Part shown: one piece after another, positions 1 to 7,439 of the stretch | How the letters are laid out: the number at the start of each line of letters is the position of its first letter | Position numbering within the stretch: the first letter of the stretch is position 1 | NCBI GenBank assembly: GCA_002426555.1 | Contig: DIQU01000071.1 | Coordinates: forward strand, 1-17,468 | Direction of reading: 5' to 3' | Source: Firmicutes bacterium UBA5454 | Lineage (GTDB): Bacteria > Bacillota > Clostridia > Caldicoprobacterales > DTU083 | Length of the DNA stretch: 17,468 bases | Made by a program: the position numbers and the translations under genes | Notes under the pieces: model-generated | Databases searched by the model: none | What the model saw: only the letters and a program-made list of their open reading frames with translations | Told to the model about the DNA's origin: nothing

Positions 1-162
1 TATCTCTCCGTTGGTGACAGGGTGCGGTTTCATCCGAGGTTCGGTACATACGAGAAATACGATAAGTCCAAAGACCGAATCATCTACTGCAACGTCTGCT
101 CCATGATGAACCCCATACAGAAAGATCGTTGCAAACGGTGTAATAATTTGCTGTTCAAATGA
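1..162 (+). CDS. C-terminal part of a zinc-ribbon protein (gene runs off the left edge)
   Basis: An open frame enters from the left edge and ends at a TGA at 160-162, giving 53 residues with no start in the window. The visible part has a basic stretch (residues 7-26) followed by two CxxC pairs (Cys30/Cys33 and Cys44/Cys47), the arrangement of a small treble-clef or zinc-ribbon metal site. Nothing else identifies the protein. It may bind nucleic acid or be part of a larger enzyme, but I do not recognise the family. The next gene also ends in a zinc ribbon, of a different sequence. Confidence 0.55.
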   Translation, partial: YLSVGDRVRFHPRFGTYEKYDKSKDRIIYCNVCSMMNPIQKDRCKRCNNLLFK

Positions 163-233
163 AGAACGAGGAGGACTTGGCAAAAGAGAAGACCAGAGCT
201 ATTGAATTTGGCAGGTATGCTCTCTCACATTGA
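159..233 (+). CDS. Possible 24-residue ORF overlapping the previous stop
   Basis: An ATG at 159 overlaps the TGA of the preceding zinc-ribbon gene (ATGA) and opens a 24-codon frame rich in Glu and Lys, ending at 231-233. The ATGA junction suggests translational coupling, but there is no clear Shine-Dalgarno site just upstream and the product matches nothing I know. It could be the stub of a truncated gene or chance. Confidence 0.2.
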   Translation: MKNEEDLAKEKTRAIEFGRYALSH

Positions 234-270
234 TAAACAGAAGTTATTAATGAAAGGATGAGATTTAGAC

Positions 271-645
271 ATGTCTATTCGACAACAATTCAACACAATG
301 CTGAATGCGGCGGAATGCGCCGTGACACGCTGCGGAAGCTTCCGCTTTGCCACTTCCGATGAAAAATACGACGCAAAAGGCCTGTTGGGGATTGCCGAGG
401 TAAGCGATGCAGAAAATCCCGCAGACGAGGACAGCTTTTATGTGGTGTCTCCCGGCGGAGCGATCGGCTTTTGCGAGGACGGCGAGGATATAGACTGGCT
501 GTTTCTGACGGGCACCAGTGAAGATGAGGATTTACCCGCCACCTATCAGGCCGACCCGCAAATAAATTTCTGCCCGAAATGCGGCTCCGGTGTTGTTTCC
601 GGTGCTCGCTTTTGTGGAGCCTGCGGCGCGAAACTAAATCTGTAA
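271..645 (+). CDS. Small protein with C-terminal zinc ribbon
   Basis: This 124-residue protein starts at an ATG preceded by an AAAGGATGAG ribosome binding site at about 253-262. The C-terminus (residues 101-118) is a classical zinc ribbon: Cys101-x2-Cys104 and Cys115-x2-Cys118, each pair with a following Gly, as in the zinc-ribbon tails found on many Bacillota proteins. The first 95 residues are acidic and soluble-looking, with no signal peptide or membrane segment, and I do not recognise a fold there. A role in protein or nucleic-acid binding is plausible from the ribbon but is not shown. The HAD-family gene follows 36 bases downstream, probably in the same transcript. Confidence 0.75.
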   Translation: MSIRQQFNTMLNAAECAVTRCGSFRFATSDEKYDAKGLLGIAEVSDAENPADEDSFYVVSPGGAIGFCEDGEDIDWLFLTGTSEDEDLPATYQADPQINFCPKCGSGVVSGARFCGACGAKLNL

Positions 646-681
646 AGTGGCTGAATGAGAGGGGTTATAGGGAGGTTGACG

Positions 682-1416
682 ATGAATAAACCAAAAATGA
701 TTCTATTTGATTACGGACATACTTTGCTTTACGAACCAGGTTTTGACAGTTTGAGCGGGGAAGAAGTTCTTTTTAAGCATATAAAGAGCAACAAGAACAA
801 TCTGACACCTAATCAAGTAAATGATTTTGCACAAGAGTTGTTTGCTAAAATCGGCATTGTTCGAGAGATGGGCTTGGAAATCCATCAGTGGCAGTTTCAA
901 AGGTTTCTGTATGAATATCTTGAAATCGAATTATCGATTTCACTTTCCGAAGCAGAGAAAGTATTTTGGGATAATACCTCAGCCGGAGCTATTATGCCAA
1001 ATGCTGATAAAATAGTCGATTACATAAATAACAATGATATTAGAAGTGGAGTAATCAGCAATATCGGATGGTCGGGTTCAGCATTAACGGAAAGGATAAA
1101 TCGTTTATTGCCAAGAAACAAGTTTGAATTTGTTATAGCATCCAGCGAATATATGTTTAGAAAGCCAAATCCTATGTTGTTTGAGCTGGCACTAAAAAAG
1201 GCAGGGCTGTCATCGGATGATGTATGGTTTTGCGGCGATAACATCAAAGCGGATGTAGAGGGCTCAGCTGCAGTAGGTGTCTTTCCTGTTTGGTACGAAG
1301 AAGGAACTGTAGAAAATCCTTGGCGTGCTCAAAATAAAGGAGAGTATCCCAAATGTGATCACTTACACATACACAATTGGGTGGAGTTAATTGATGTTTT
1401 GGAGGAGCTAAAATAA
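682..1416 (+). CDS. HAD-family hydrolase
   Basis: A 244-residue protein of the haloacid dehalogenase superfamily, probably acting on a small phosphorylated metabolite in the cytoplasm. Motif I is FDYGHTL with the nucleophile Asp10; motif II is Ser126 in VISN; motif III is Lys161 in RKPNP; motif IV is GDN with Asp186 and Asp191. The second Asp of the usual DxD phosphatase signature is a Gly here (Asp-Tyr-Gly), a variation seen in some HAD subgroups, so phosphatase activity is not certain. The start is placed at 682 rather than the upstream TTG at 655, because GGGAGG at 670-675 lies at the right distance and homology begins there. The substrate cannot be told from sequence. Confidence 0.85.
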   Translation: MNKPKMILFDYGHTLLYEPGFDSLSGEEVLFKHIKSNKNNLTPNQVNDFAQELFAKIGIVREMGLEIHQWQFQRFLYEYLEIELSISLSEAEKVFWDNTSAGAIMPNADKIVDYINNNDIRSGVISNIGWSGSALTERINRLLPRNKFEFVIASSEYMFRKPNPMLFELALKKAGLSSDDVWFCGDNIKADVEGSAAVGVFPVWYEEGTVENPWRAQNKGEYPKCDHLHIHNWVELIDVLEELK

Positions 1417-1506
1417 CTAAAGAAATTTTAAACCATTCGAACAGTTAAAAAACGAAAGATCTTTAACACGTTTTTGCACCTTGACCCAAATTTAAACAAA
1501 AAGAAT

Positions 1507-1536
1507 CCGACACTTTGCGGTCCTCAATTGTATTAG
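1507..1536 (+). promoter_or_regulatory. Possible promoter of the sigma/anti-sigma unit
   Basis: CCGACA (1507-1512) and TATTAG (1531-1536) are separated by 18 bases and each match four of six consensus positions of a housekeeping promoter. The predicted transcript start would fall inside the ribosome binding site at 1542-1549, which is unusually close, so a promoter read by the encoded sigma factor itself, or one further upstream (TTGACC at 1481-1486), is equally possible. Confidence 0.25.
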
Positions 1537-1556
1537 TAGTGAAGGGTGGTAATCCG

Positions 1557-2052
1557 ATGGGGGAATCTTTGTTGCGTACGAACAAAGAAATAGAGGAGAT
1601 CTATAAGCGCCATATGAAGACAGTCTATTCGAGTTTGCTTTGCCTACATGAAAAATTCTGCTGATACCGAAGACGCTGTTTCCGATGCGTTTTTAAAGAT
1701 GATAAAATCAGATGTGGTTTTTAAAAACGCTGAACATGAAAAAGCATGGTTGATACGCACGGCTGCAAATGTATGCAAGAATACCCTGAAACACTGGTGG
1801 CGTAAAAATAATACCCTTGAAGAATTCGAGCATGTACGGGGAAGTGGAAACATTGAGATTGACAGCACTTTAGAAGCGGTTATGAAATTACCTGATAAAT
1901 ACAAAACGGTTGTGTATCTCTATTATTACGAACGCTATACCGGCGCTGAAATTTCCGACATCCTCCAAAAGCCGCATTCTACTATTCGGAATTACCTCCA
2001 TGAGGCAAGAGCCATTTTAAAAAAGCAGTTAGGAGAAGATTTTTATGAGTAG
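1557..2052 (+). pseudogene. ECF-like RNA polymerase sigma factor, frameshifted near the 5' end
   Basis: The gene starts at an ATG at 1557 behind AAGGGTGG (1542-1549). The first 24 residues (ending IYKRHMKTVY) are a typical sigma region-2 start. One extra T at about 1629 then shifts the frame, and that frame stops after 35 codons. Reading cga at 1630-1632 as the next codon restores RVCFAYMKNSADTEDAVSDAF and a frame open to 2052; the corrected product would be 164 residues. Region 2 (DAVSDAFLKM, KAWLIRTA) and region 4 (YERYTGAEISDILQKP, a helix-turn-helix) are both present. As sequenced, only 1648-2052 can be read in one frame, which would lack the start of region 2. The partner gene downstream is intact, so either the mutation is recent or it is a sequencing error. 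Confidence 0.85.
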
Positions 2053-3265
2053 CATCAAGGAATCCTGGGATAAAGTCAACCCGGATGAAGCAACGGAAAA
2101 TCGTATGCTGCATCAATTATTAGACCGAGTATTTGATTCTCAACAGAATAAAAGAAACGTTATCAATATAAAAAGAATTGCTAAAATCATGATTCCTATT
2201 GCTGTCTGTTTATTGATTTTACTGGCCGGACCAATTATCTATAAAAACTTGGATCGCTCGTTCGACGACCTCATTGTTGATCCTGCCCCCTTATCAGGCG
2301 ATATTAAGGGCCTTCCGGTAGATCATTTCAAGCTTTCCGAAATCCAAACAGACAATGAAACATTTAGATTTATTTACAAAAGTTTAGGTGACATATTAGA
2401 AATTGGTATGGCCGATTGCTTTTTAATGATTAAGGTAGTCAACACTGAAACCCTGAAACCGCAATATCATTTTCAAAAAGGTATTCAGCTCTCAGATGTA
2501 AAGGTGTTAGAAAACATTTATGGCGAGTGTGATGAGGATACGATTCAAATAAAACAATCAATCTATATAAGTAACATGGAGCCGGATTTAACCAGCCAGG
2601 CTCTGTTAAGAGAAGGCGGTGTATATCTGTTACCCTTATACCAACATTTTGATGATGACTTATATGATGATGGCTTAAAAGAAGGCTTTTACTATATTGA
2701 AGCCGTTTTTGATGTATTATTTGAAATTGATGACAACGGCCTCCTATACTCACACTCGGATTTCCCTGATTTCAATCGATTTGACGGGCAGAATTATCCT
2801 GCTCTCACCGATGAGATAAAGAGGATCAAACAAGGGAACGATGTCGCTGATGGTGAATCAGTGGAATTGAATGTGATGAAAGCATGGACAGGTGATTTTT
2901 CCGAAGAAAAACTTAAGCAGACTATAGATAAATATAAGTCTGATTATGCTCCTTTTAGGGTATCAAACAGAGAAGACGCTCAAAATGTAACATTTTATGT
3001 TAAGGATGATTTAGATAATTTTGCTGTTTCAAGAATCAGTAGTGTCGGCGAAAACTATGAAGAATTGGAAAGCTATATCGATTTGGCCATAGATGCTTCA
3101 TATGATATGGATGCACACACAATAACAATTGATGTATCGTGGTGGTATGATGCATCGGATTGGGCACAAAATTACAAAACCTGGTCGTTTCTCATCAGAA
3201 CAGTATTAGAAGAGCAACAAACATATTTTTATTATAGAATTGATTTTTCAGGTATTGAAGAGTAG
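2045..3265 (+). CDS. Membrane-anchored probable anti-sigma factor
   Basis: A 406-residue protein whose ATG overlaps the last eight bases of the sigma gene, with AGGAGAAG at about 2030-2037 as ribosome binding site. The first 45 residues are charged and helical, of the kind seen at the N-terminus of Clostridial anti-sigma proteins (NPDEATENRMLHQLLDRVF). A single hydrophobic segment spans about residues 47-66. The remaining 340 residues would face outside and are acidic and rich in aromatic residues, with no family I recognise. By position and topology it should hold the sigma factor at the membrane until an outside signal frees it; the signal is unknown. The assignment rests on context and topology, not on a recognised catalytic or binding motif. 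Confidence 0.7.
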   Translation: MSSIKESWDKVNPDEATENRMLHQLLDRVFDSQQNKRNVINIKRIAKIMIPIAVCLLILLAGPIIYKNLDRSFDDLIVDPAPLSGDIKGLPVDHFKLSEIQTDNETFRFIYKSLGDILEIGMADCFLMIKVVNTETLKPQYHFQKGIQLSDVKVLENIYGECDEDTIQIKQSIYISNMEPDLTSQALLREGGVYLLPLYQHFDDDLYDDGLKEGFYYIEAVFDVLFEIDDNGLLYSHSDFPDFNRFDGQNYPALTDEIKRIKQGNDVADGESVELNVMKAWTGDFSEEKLKQTIDKYKSDYAPFRVSNREDAQNVTFYVKDDLDNFAVSRISSVGENYEELESYIDLAIDASYDMDAHTITIDVSWWYDASDWAQNYKTWSFLIRTVLEEQQTYFYYRIDFSGIEE

Positions 3266-3286
3266 TGCAATCAAACTGAGTCAAGG

Positions 3287-3320
3287 TCCCCTTACAAGTT
3301 ATTTGTAAGGGGATTTCTGT
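3287..3320 (+). terminator. Rho-independent terminator after the sigma/anti-sigma unit
   Basis: An 11-bp perfect stem (TCCCCTTACAA at 3287-3297 pairing with TTGTAAGGGGA at 3303-3313) with a 5-base loop is followed by TTTCTGTGT. It lies 21 bases after the stop codon of the anti-sigma gene. The T tract is short, but position and stem strength make termination likely. Confidence 0.85.
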
Positions 3321-3488
3321 GTAAAATTGCAGGAATTTGAAGGGATATGTAGAATTAAAATCCATATATAAAACATGTTGCCACACTCTTGACTATTCAT
3401 TTCCTATATGGATGTTGAATAAAACTTAATGACAGGTTTTATGAGAGCTCGTTTTTTGTTCGTTCCAGTTCAAGGATCCTGACGGAAA

Positions 3489-3494
3489 TATAAT
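3489..3494 (+). promoter_or_regulatory. Possible -10 box upstream of the VOC gene cluster
   Basis: A perfect TATAAT lies 32 bases before the VOC start codon and 17 bases before its AAAAGGGGGA ribosome binding site. No good -35 sequence is visible at 16-18 bases upstream (CAGTTC at 3466-3471 is poor). The rest of the 3321-3526 gap shows no gene or repeat. Confidence 0.4.
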
Positions 3495-3526
3495 GAGTTT
3501 TCGTAGCTTTAAAAGGGGGAAAAGTC

Positions 3527-3907
3527 ATGCTGATACCACACATACATTTCTCAGGTAACTGCGCGGAGGCAATTGCACTGTACGAGCAAGCGTTCGACAC
3601 GAAAACTGACATCTTGTTTCTCAATGGGAATGGCGACGGAAGCATCGGTCATGCCGAAATGCGAATCCACGGCATTCGCGTGATGTTGAATGACCGTTTC
3701 GGAAATAAAGAGAAATCAACGGATTGCGCCGTTGCGTTAATCGTAACAATTGAGAATTCGGAGAAATTACTTGCATGCTACGAGATGCTGAAGCCCGGTG
3801 GCATTGTCATTGACCCGCCCGAAAGACTGGCATATACAGAGATTGGACTGCAATTCATTGATAGGTTCGGAGTGCAGTGGGGCTTTATGATGGAGAAAAC
3901 AAAATGA
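3527..3907 (+). CDS. VOC-family (PhnB/glyoxalase-like) protein
   Basis: A 126-residue protein of the vicinal-oxygen-chelate superfamily, PhnB-like branch. The N-terminus (IPHIHFSGNCAEAIALYEQAF) is the standard first beta-alpha unit with the conserved aliphatic/aromatic pattern, and GHAEM at residues 41-45 is the usual second-strand motif. The C-terminus (DRFGVQWGFM) matches the last strands of this group. Such proteins form dimers and bind metals or small molecules; many are of unknown substrate, some confer antibiotic binding. The strong ribosome binding site AAAAGGGGGA is at about 3511-3520. The stop overlaps the start of the next gene (ATGA), so translation of the two is probably coupled. 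Confidence 0.85.
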   Translation: MLIPHIHFSGNCAEAIALYEQAFDTKTDILFLNGNGDGSIGHAEMRIHGIRVMLNDRFGNKEKSTDCAVALIVTIENSEKLLACYEMLKPGGIVIDPPERLAYTEIGLQFIDRFGVQWGFMMEKTK

Positions 3908-4296
3908 CGCATACAGGAATCATTGAATACTGTCTCAAAAAACCAGGTGCTTATTTAGATTGTCCGTTTGGCCCTAAATTTCCGGTGGTTAAGGTGAAGG
4001 CTCCTTCTCAGGAGAAAGGGAGGATTTTTGCCCAGCCATTTATTTTGCGGGGCGAACCTAAGGTCACGCTCAACTGTACTCCTGAATCGGCGGAGTTTTA
4101 CCGAACCATTTACTTCGGCTCAGTGGTGCGAGGCTGGCATTGTCCGCCTATTCAACAACCGCATTTCAATACAGTCGATTTAGATGGTAGTGTGCCAGAT
4201 GACGAGATTATTAATATGATAGACCACGCATATGAGGTGGTGGTGGCCAAATTTCCGAAATACATACAGAAAGAATTGCAGGAGGGTGAATCATGA
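3904..4296 (+). CDS. MmcQ/YjbR family protein
   Basis: A 130-residue protein of the MmcQ/YjbR family, a small soluble fold (CyaY-like) often annotated as DNA-binding though the role is mostly unproven. Recognisable blocks are CPFGPKFPVVKV near the N-terminus, RGEPKVTLNC in the middle, and FNTVDLDGSVPDDEI followed by IDHAYEVVVAKF at the end. I place the start at 3904, where ATGA overlaps the VOC stop and GGAG at 3891-3894 can act as binding site, rather than at 3877, since family homology begins at the former. Co-transcription with the VOC gene is likely. Confidence 0.85.
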   Translation: MTHTGIIEYCLKKPGAYLDCPFGPKFPVVKVKAPSQEKGRIFAQPFILRGEPKVTLNCTPESAEFYRTIYFGSVVRGWHCPPIQQPHFNTVDLDGSVPDDEIINMIDHAYEVVVAKFPKYIQKELQEGES

Positions 4297-4325
4297 TACC
4301 AAACTTCACTTGCATAGAAGAATAA
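4293..4325 (+). CDS. Ten-codon ORF with its own ribosome binding site (leader or gene stub)
   Basis: ATG at 4293 overlaps the YjbR stop (ATGA) and has GGAGGG at 4281-4286 six bases upstream. It encodes MIPNFTCIEE and stops at 4323-4325, eighteen bases before the next gene's start region. The good binding site in front of such a short frame suggests the remaining stub of a lost gene, or a coupling leader for the toroid protein downstream. Chance cannot be excluded. Confidence 0.25.
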   Translation: MIPNFTCIEE

Positions 4326-4345
4326 TGTTTACATTGGAGGTTATG

Positions 4346-5269
4346 ATGAACACGTTATATAAATCTCGAGCCTTAATATACCGCAATGCTCGCCCGCTGG
4401 ATTTAGCGAGGTGGCAATATCATTTTGAAAACGGCAGTAAAGAAGCCGTTCTGGCCGCTCTTGACGCCTATCAAAACGAGGATGGCGGTTTCGGCCATGC
4501 ACTTGAACCGGATGCTTGGAATCCAAACTCATCACCTATTCAGACATGGACAGCAACGGAAATCTTGCGTGAGATTGATTTTACCGATGCCACACATCCA
4601 ATTATTCAAGGGGTTCTGTGTTATCTCGCAAGCGGACAGGATTTTAACGGTCATTTCTGGTATAACAATGTTTTTAGCAACAACGACTATCCACACGCCC
4701 CATGGTGGCACACCGAATCGGACAGTACTTGTCACAATGATTACAATCCCACCGCCTGCCTTGCTGGGTTTATCACCCGTTTTGCTGAAAACGGTAGCAA
4801 ACTACATCAGCTTGGATGTCGTATAGCAAAAGAAGCATATGAAGCGTATATCGGGCAAAGCTTGCTTAACGATATGCATACAGTTTTGTGCTACATTAGA
4901 CTTTTGCAATATTGTGAGGAGGCAGGTGTGAACGAAATAATTGACCTTTCCACCCTGAAAGAGCGGTTGAAAGAGCAGATCAAGCACAGCATTACTCACA
5001 ACACTGCCAAATGGGAAACAGGCTATATTTGCAAGCCTTCTCAGTTTTTTAATGATTGTAACAGCGTTTTCTATGCTGATAACAAGGATATTGCACACTA
5101 TGAGTGCGAATATATTATTAAATCGCAGCTTGAGGATGGTTCTTGGAATGCTCCGTGGAGTTGGAACGCCTATCCTGATGAATGGGCTATCAGCAAGAAC
5201 TGGTGGAAAGGCAGCGGTGCGGTTTTGAATATGTTGTATTTGAAAGGTATGGGGAGGATTACTTTATGA
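4346..5269 (+). CDS. Alpha/alpha-toroid (terpenoid-cyclase-fold) protein, function unknown
   Basis: A 307-residue soluble protein resembling the repeat units of squalene-hopene cyclases and prenyltransferases. Evidence is the block YQNEDGGFGHALEPD at residues about 43-57 and a QW-like element near the C-terminus (QLEDGSWNAPWSW), with helical repeats between. The catalytic DxDD motif of true cyclases is not visible, so it is probably a scaffold or an enzyme of other type. The start is set at 4346, five bases after TTGGAGG (4334-4340); an adjacent ATG at 4343 is too close, and the upstream open frame to 4232 overlaps the YjbR gene out of frame. The stop overlaps the GNAT start (TTATGA). A second protein of possibly the same fold lies at 6381-7439. 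Confidence 0.75.
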   Translation: MNTLYKSRALIYRNARPLDLARWQYHFENGSKEAVLAALDAYQNEDGGFGHALEPDAWNPNSSPIQTWTATEILREIDFTDATHPIIQGVLCYLASGQDFNGHFWYNNVFSNNDYPHAPWWHTESDSTCHNDYNPTACLAGFITRFAENGSKLHQLGCRIAKEAYEAYIGQSLLNDMHTVLCYIRLLQYCEEAGVNEIIDLSTLKERLKEQIKHSITHNTAKWETGYICKPSQFFNDCNSVFYADNKDIAHYECEYIIKSQLEDGSWNAPWSWNAYPDEWAISKNWWKGSGAVLNMLYLKGMGRITL

Positions 5270-5745
5270 CGCATAAAGGTACAGTTACGCTTGAAACAGA
5301 GCGATTAGTTCTGCGGCGATTCACCACAGAGGATGCTGAAGCTATGTTTAGAAACTGGGCAAATGATACAGAGGTTACAAGGTATTTGACTTGGCCACCC
5401 CATTCGGATGTGTCTGTTTCCAGAGAGGTTATAGATAGCTGGCTACCCTTATATAGAAACCTGAACCATTACAGCTGGGCGATTGTCCTTAAAAAGATTG
5501 GTGAGCCGATCGGGAGTATTGCCGCAGTCGATCAGCGGGATGATATAAAGATGATACATATCGGATACTGTATCGGACAAAAGTGGTGGCGCAACGCTTA
5601 TACATCCGAAGCACTTTCCAAGCTGATTCGCTTTTTCTTTGTGGATATGGGCGTAAACCGCATTGAATCTAGACATGACCCTCGCAATCCAAATTCAGGC
5701 AAGGTGATGCTGAAATGTGGCTTGAAATATGAAGGGACAATATAA
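5266..5745 (+). CDS. GNAT acetyltransferase (RimJ/RimL type), C-terminally truncated
   Basis: A 159-residue member of the GNAT superfamily, closest in appearance to RimJ/RimL-like enzymes that acetylate protein N-termini or small amines with acetyl-CoA. TLETERLVLRRFTTEDAEAMF is the family start; the region around IGYCIGQKWWRNAYTSEAL is motif A, where acetyl-CoA is bound; NPNSGKVMLKCGLKYEGT is motif B. The family normally continues about 20-25 residues after this point, but here the frame hits TAA at 5743-5745 and the DNA becomes a WYL gene in another frame. The last strand is therefore missing and activity is doubtful. The start at 5266 uses GGGGAGG (5251-5257) and overlaps the preceding stop. 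Confidence 0.85.
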   Translation: MTHKGTVTLETERLVLRRFTTEDAEAMFRNWANDTEVTRYLTWPPHSDVSVSREVIDSWLPLYRNLNHYSWAIVLKKIGEPIGSIAAVDQRDDIKMIHIGYCIGQKWWRNAYTSEALSKLIRFFFVDMGVNRIESRHDPRNPNSGKVMLKCGLKYEGTI

Positions 5746-6317
5746 CCAATTGGATTGAGGTAGATTTTTCCGACTGGAGTTATAAAAATAGCGAGGATTT
5801 TGCCAAGTTGAAAACCGCCATATTGGAGCGACGGGTTACCGAGTTCGACTATTTCAACGCATCAAGTGAACAATCACACCGCCGTGCTGAGCCGATTCAA
5901 CTTTGGTTCAAAAGCAAGTCATGGTATCTCAAAGCCTTTTGCCTTACGAAAAACGATCTTCGCACGTTCAAGCTGACGCGGATTCGCAACATCATGGTAA
6001 GTGATGAAGTTTTTCCCGTGCGTGATTTGTTGGCATCCGTGACACGAAACCAACCCATCAAAGAACCTCTTCCAGATGTGCGATTGACTTTGAAGATTGC
6101 AGCCGCTTGTACCTATCGAGTATATGATGAATTTTGTCAAGATGATGTTACGCATAACGAAGATGGTAGTTTCATTATTAAGGTGACTTGGCCGGAGGAT
6201 GAATGGGTATACGCTACGATTCTTTCCTACGGCAAGCATATTGAGGTGCTGGAGCCTGAGCATATAAGAAAAATCTGCGCTGAAAAAGCAAAAATATTTT
6301 TGAAAAAGCATATATAA
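5736..6317 (+). pseudogene. WYL-domain transcriptional regulator, 5' half missing
   Basis: Reading from about 5736 the frame gives DNTNWIEVDFSDW, then LKTAILERRVTEFDY, then the WYL block KSWYLKAFCLTKNDLRTFKLTRI and the C-terminal ligand-binding half ending at 6317. This is the C-terminal two thirds of a YafY/DeoR-type regulator. The N-terminal winged helix-turn-helix of roughly 100 residues is absent; the upstream DNA is the truncated GNAT gene in a different frame, with a stop at 5730-5732 in this frame. No ATG or ribosome binding site precedes it; only a TTG at 5808 could start the long open part. A complete WYL protein senses a ligand and controls neighbouring genes; this one cannot bind DNA in the usual way. 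Confidence 0.8.
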
Positions 6318-6380
6318 TATGACACACTGTTGTCAGGTTATAAGGTTTACAATAGGTATGTAGAGAGGAGAGTGACTACT

Positions 6381-7439
6381 ATGACCAACTGTGAATGGCT
6401 TCTAGAAAATGCGAGTGCTCCAATCCGCTATAATCTAGCACAAGACCAATCATTGGTGGACGAACTGCTCTCCAATGATGAGGTTTTGGCATGGATGCAA
6501 AAGCTGATTGTCCGGGTTGACGCGCAGGATTTATCCAATATCCACGGGAGCCATGATTACCGCTACGAAAACATCATTAAAAAGAGCTTTATTTTGGGGT
6601 TGAATAGGGATATCCCACAGTTTGACTGCTTGATACGTTTCTTTATTAATTTTTTGGATGAACATATCATGAAAACATATGTCGATACCCTGACCTTTGG
6701 GAAGATGTATGCCTTCCGTGATTACGAAACCATCCTTGTTTGTTATCTGGCATTTATGGGTTATTGGAACGAGCCATCTGTTCAGTATGTAGTGAAGAAG
6801 CGGCTTGAAATTCTTTATAACTTCACAAAACAAAAAAGATATGACGTATGTCGCAGTGACATTGATTTTGTCGGTGTTCCAAAGGAATGGCGTACCCATA
6901 TCATCGATCCGGATTTATACAATGATGGAAACATTGCCCTGCCGTCAATTCACGACTACATTTTGCTTGCAGGAGCGTATCAACACCTCGGGAAAGGAGA
7001 AAAAGGTAAAGCGGAAACGATAGCTGAGTGGTTGCTCGACGAGAAATATAGTAAGGTATTTCCGCGTTTCTACTATTATGCACCTCTCAATCCATCCTAT
7101 AAAGCTAAAGCCATCAACTCCAAGGTAGATTTAAACAGCTGCAATCTGTTTACTTGCTTTATCCTCTCTCACTTTGAATCGGTGCGAAGCTCGGTTTGGT
7201 TTGTTGACAGCATGAGGACCTTTGAACAATACAAAACGATAGACGGAAGATTTGTCTTCCCCAAAACCATGATCTCCGAACAGAAGGACGGTGATCATAT
7301 GAATGTTGGCGAATCGAAACGAAATAAGCGATATGCTGAAATCCTCTCCACCTACTGGATGGAGCGGATATTAACCAACATTTCAAACAAATCTTGGAAA
7401 CGATGCGTAAACAAGGAAAACGGAAGGTATAATGGTTAA
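6381..7439 (+). CDS. Helical-repeat protein, probably alpha/alpha-toroid fold
   Basis: A 352-residue soluble protein. The start is an ATG at 6381 behind AGAGGAGAG (6364-6372); the frame is open further upstream (GTG at 6372, TTG at 6330) but these lack a better binding site. The opening CEWLLENASAPIRYNLAQD resembles the first repeat of terpenoid-cyclase-like proteins (W-L-L-E-x2-x-P-x-R-Y), and the rest is a chain of amphipathic helices with regular aromatic residues, ending STYWMERIL. No catalytic motif is visible. It may be a distant relative of the protein at 4346-5269, but sequence identity is not obvious by eye. Function unknown. Confidence 0.65.
   Translation: MTNCEWLLENASAPIRYNLAQDQSLVDELLSNDEVLAWMQKLIVRVDAQDLSNIHGSHDYRYENIIKKSFILGLNRDIPQFDCLIRFFINFLDEHIMKTYVDTLTFGKMYAFRDYETILVCYLAFMGYWNEPSVQYVVKKRLEILYNFTKQKRYDVCRSDIDFVGVPKEWRTHIIDPDLYNDGNIALPSIHDYILLAGAYQHLGKGEKGKAETIAEWLLDEKYSKVFPRFYYYAPLNPSYKAKAINSKVDLNSCNLFTCFILSHFESVRSSVWFVDSMRTFEQYKTIDGRFVFPKTMISEQKDGDHMNVGESKRNKRYAEILSTYWMERILTNISNKSWKRCVNKENGRYNG

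Noticed and set aside
4232..4345. Upstream extension of the toroid protein by 38 residues
   Set aside because: The extra part overlaps the YjbR gene in another frame and is Arg/Trp-rich with no homology pattern, while TTGGAGG sits just before 4346.
5182..5265. Upstream extension of the GNAT protein
   Set aside because: It overlaps the toroid gene out of frame; the family start and the GGGGAGG site both point to 5266.
3904..5280. The starts at 3904 and 5266 share ATGACGCATA and could mark a repeated cassette end
   Set aside because: Similarity stops after about 14 bases and the GNAT start is typical for its family, so chance is enough.
5808..6317. WYL fragment as a normal gene starting at TTG 5808
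   Set aside because: No ribosome binding site at proper distance, and family sequence clearly continues upstream of 5808 to the GNAT junction.
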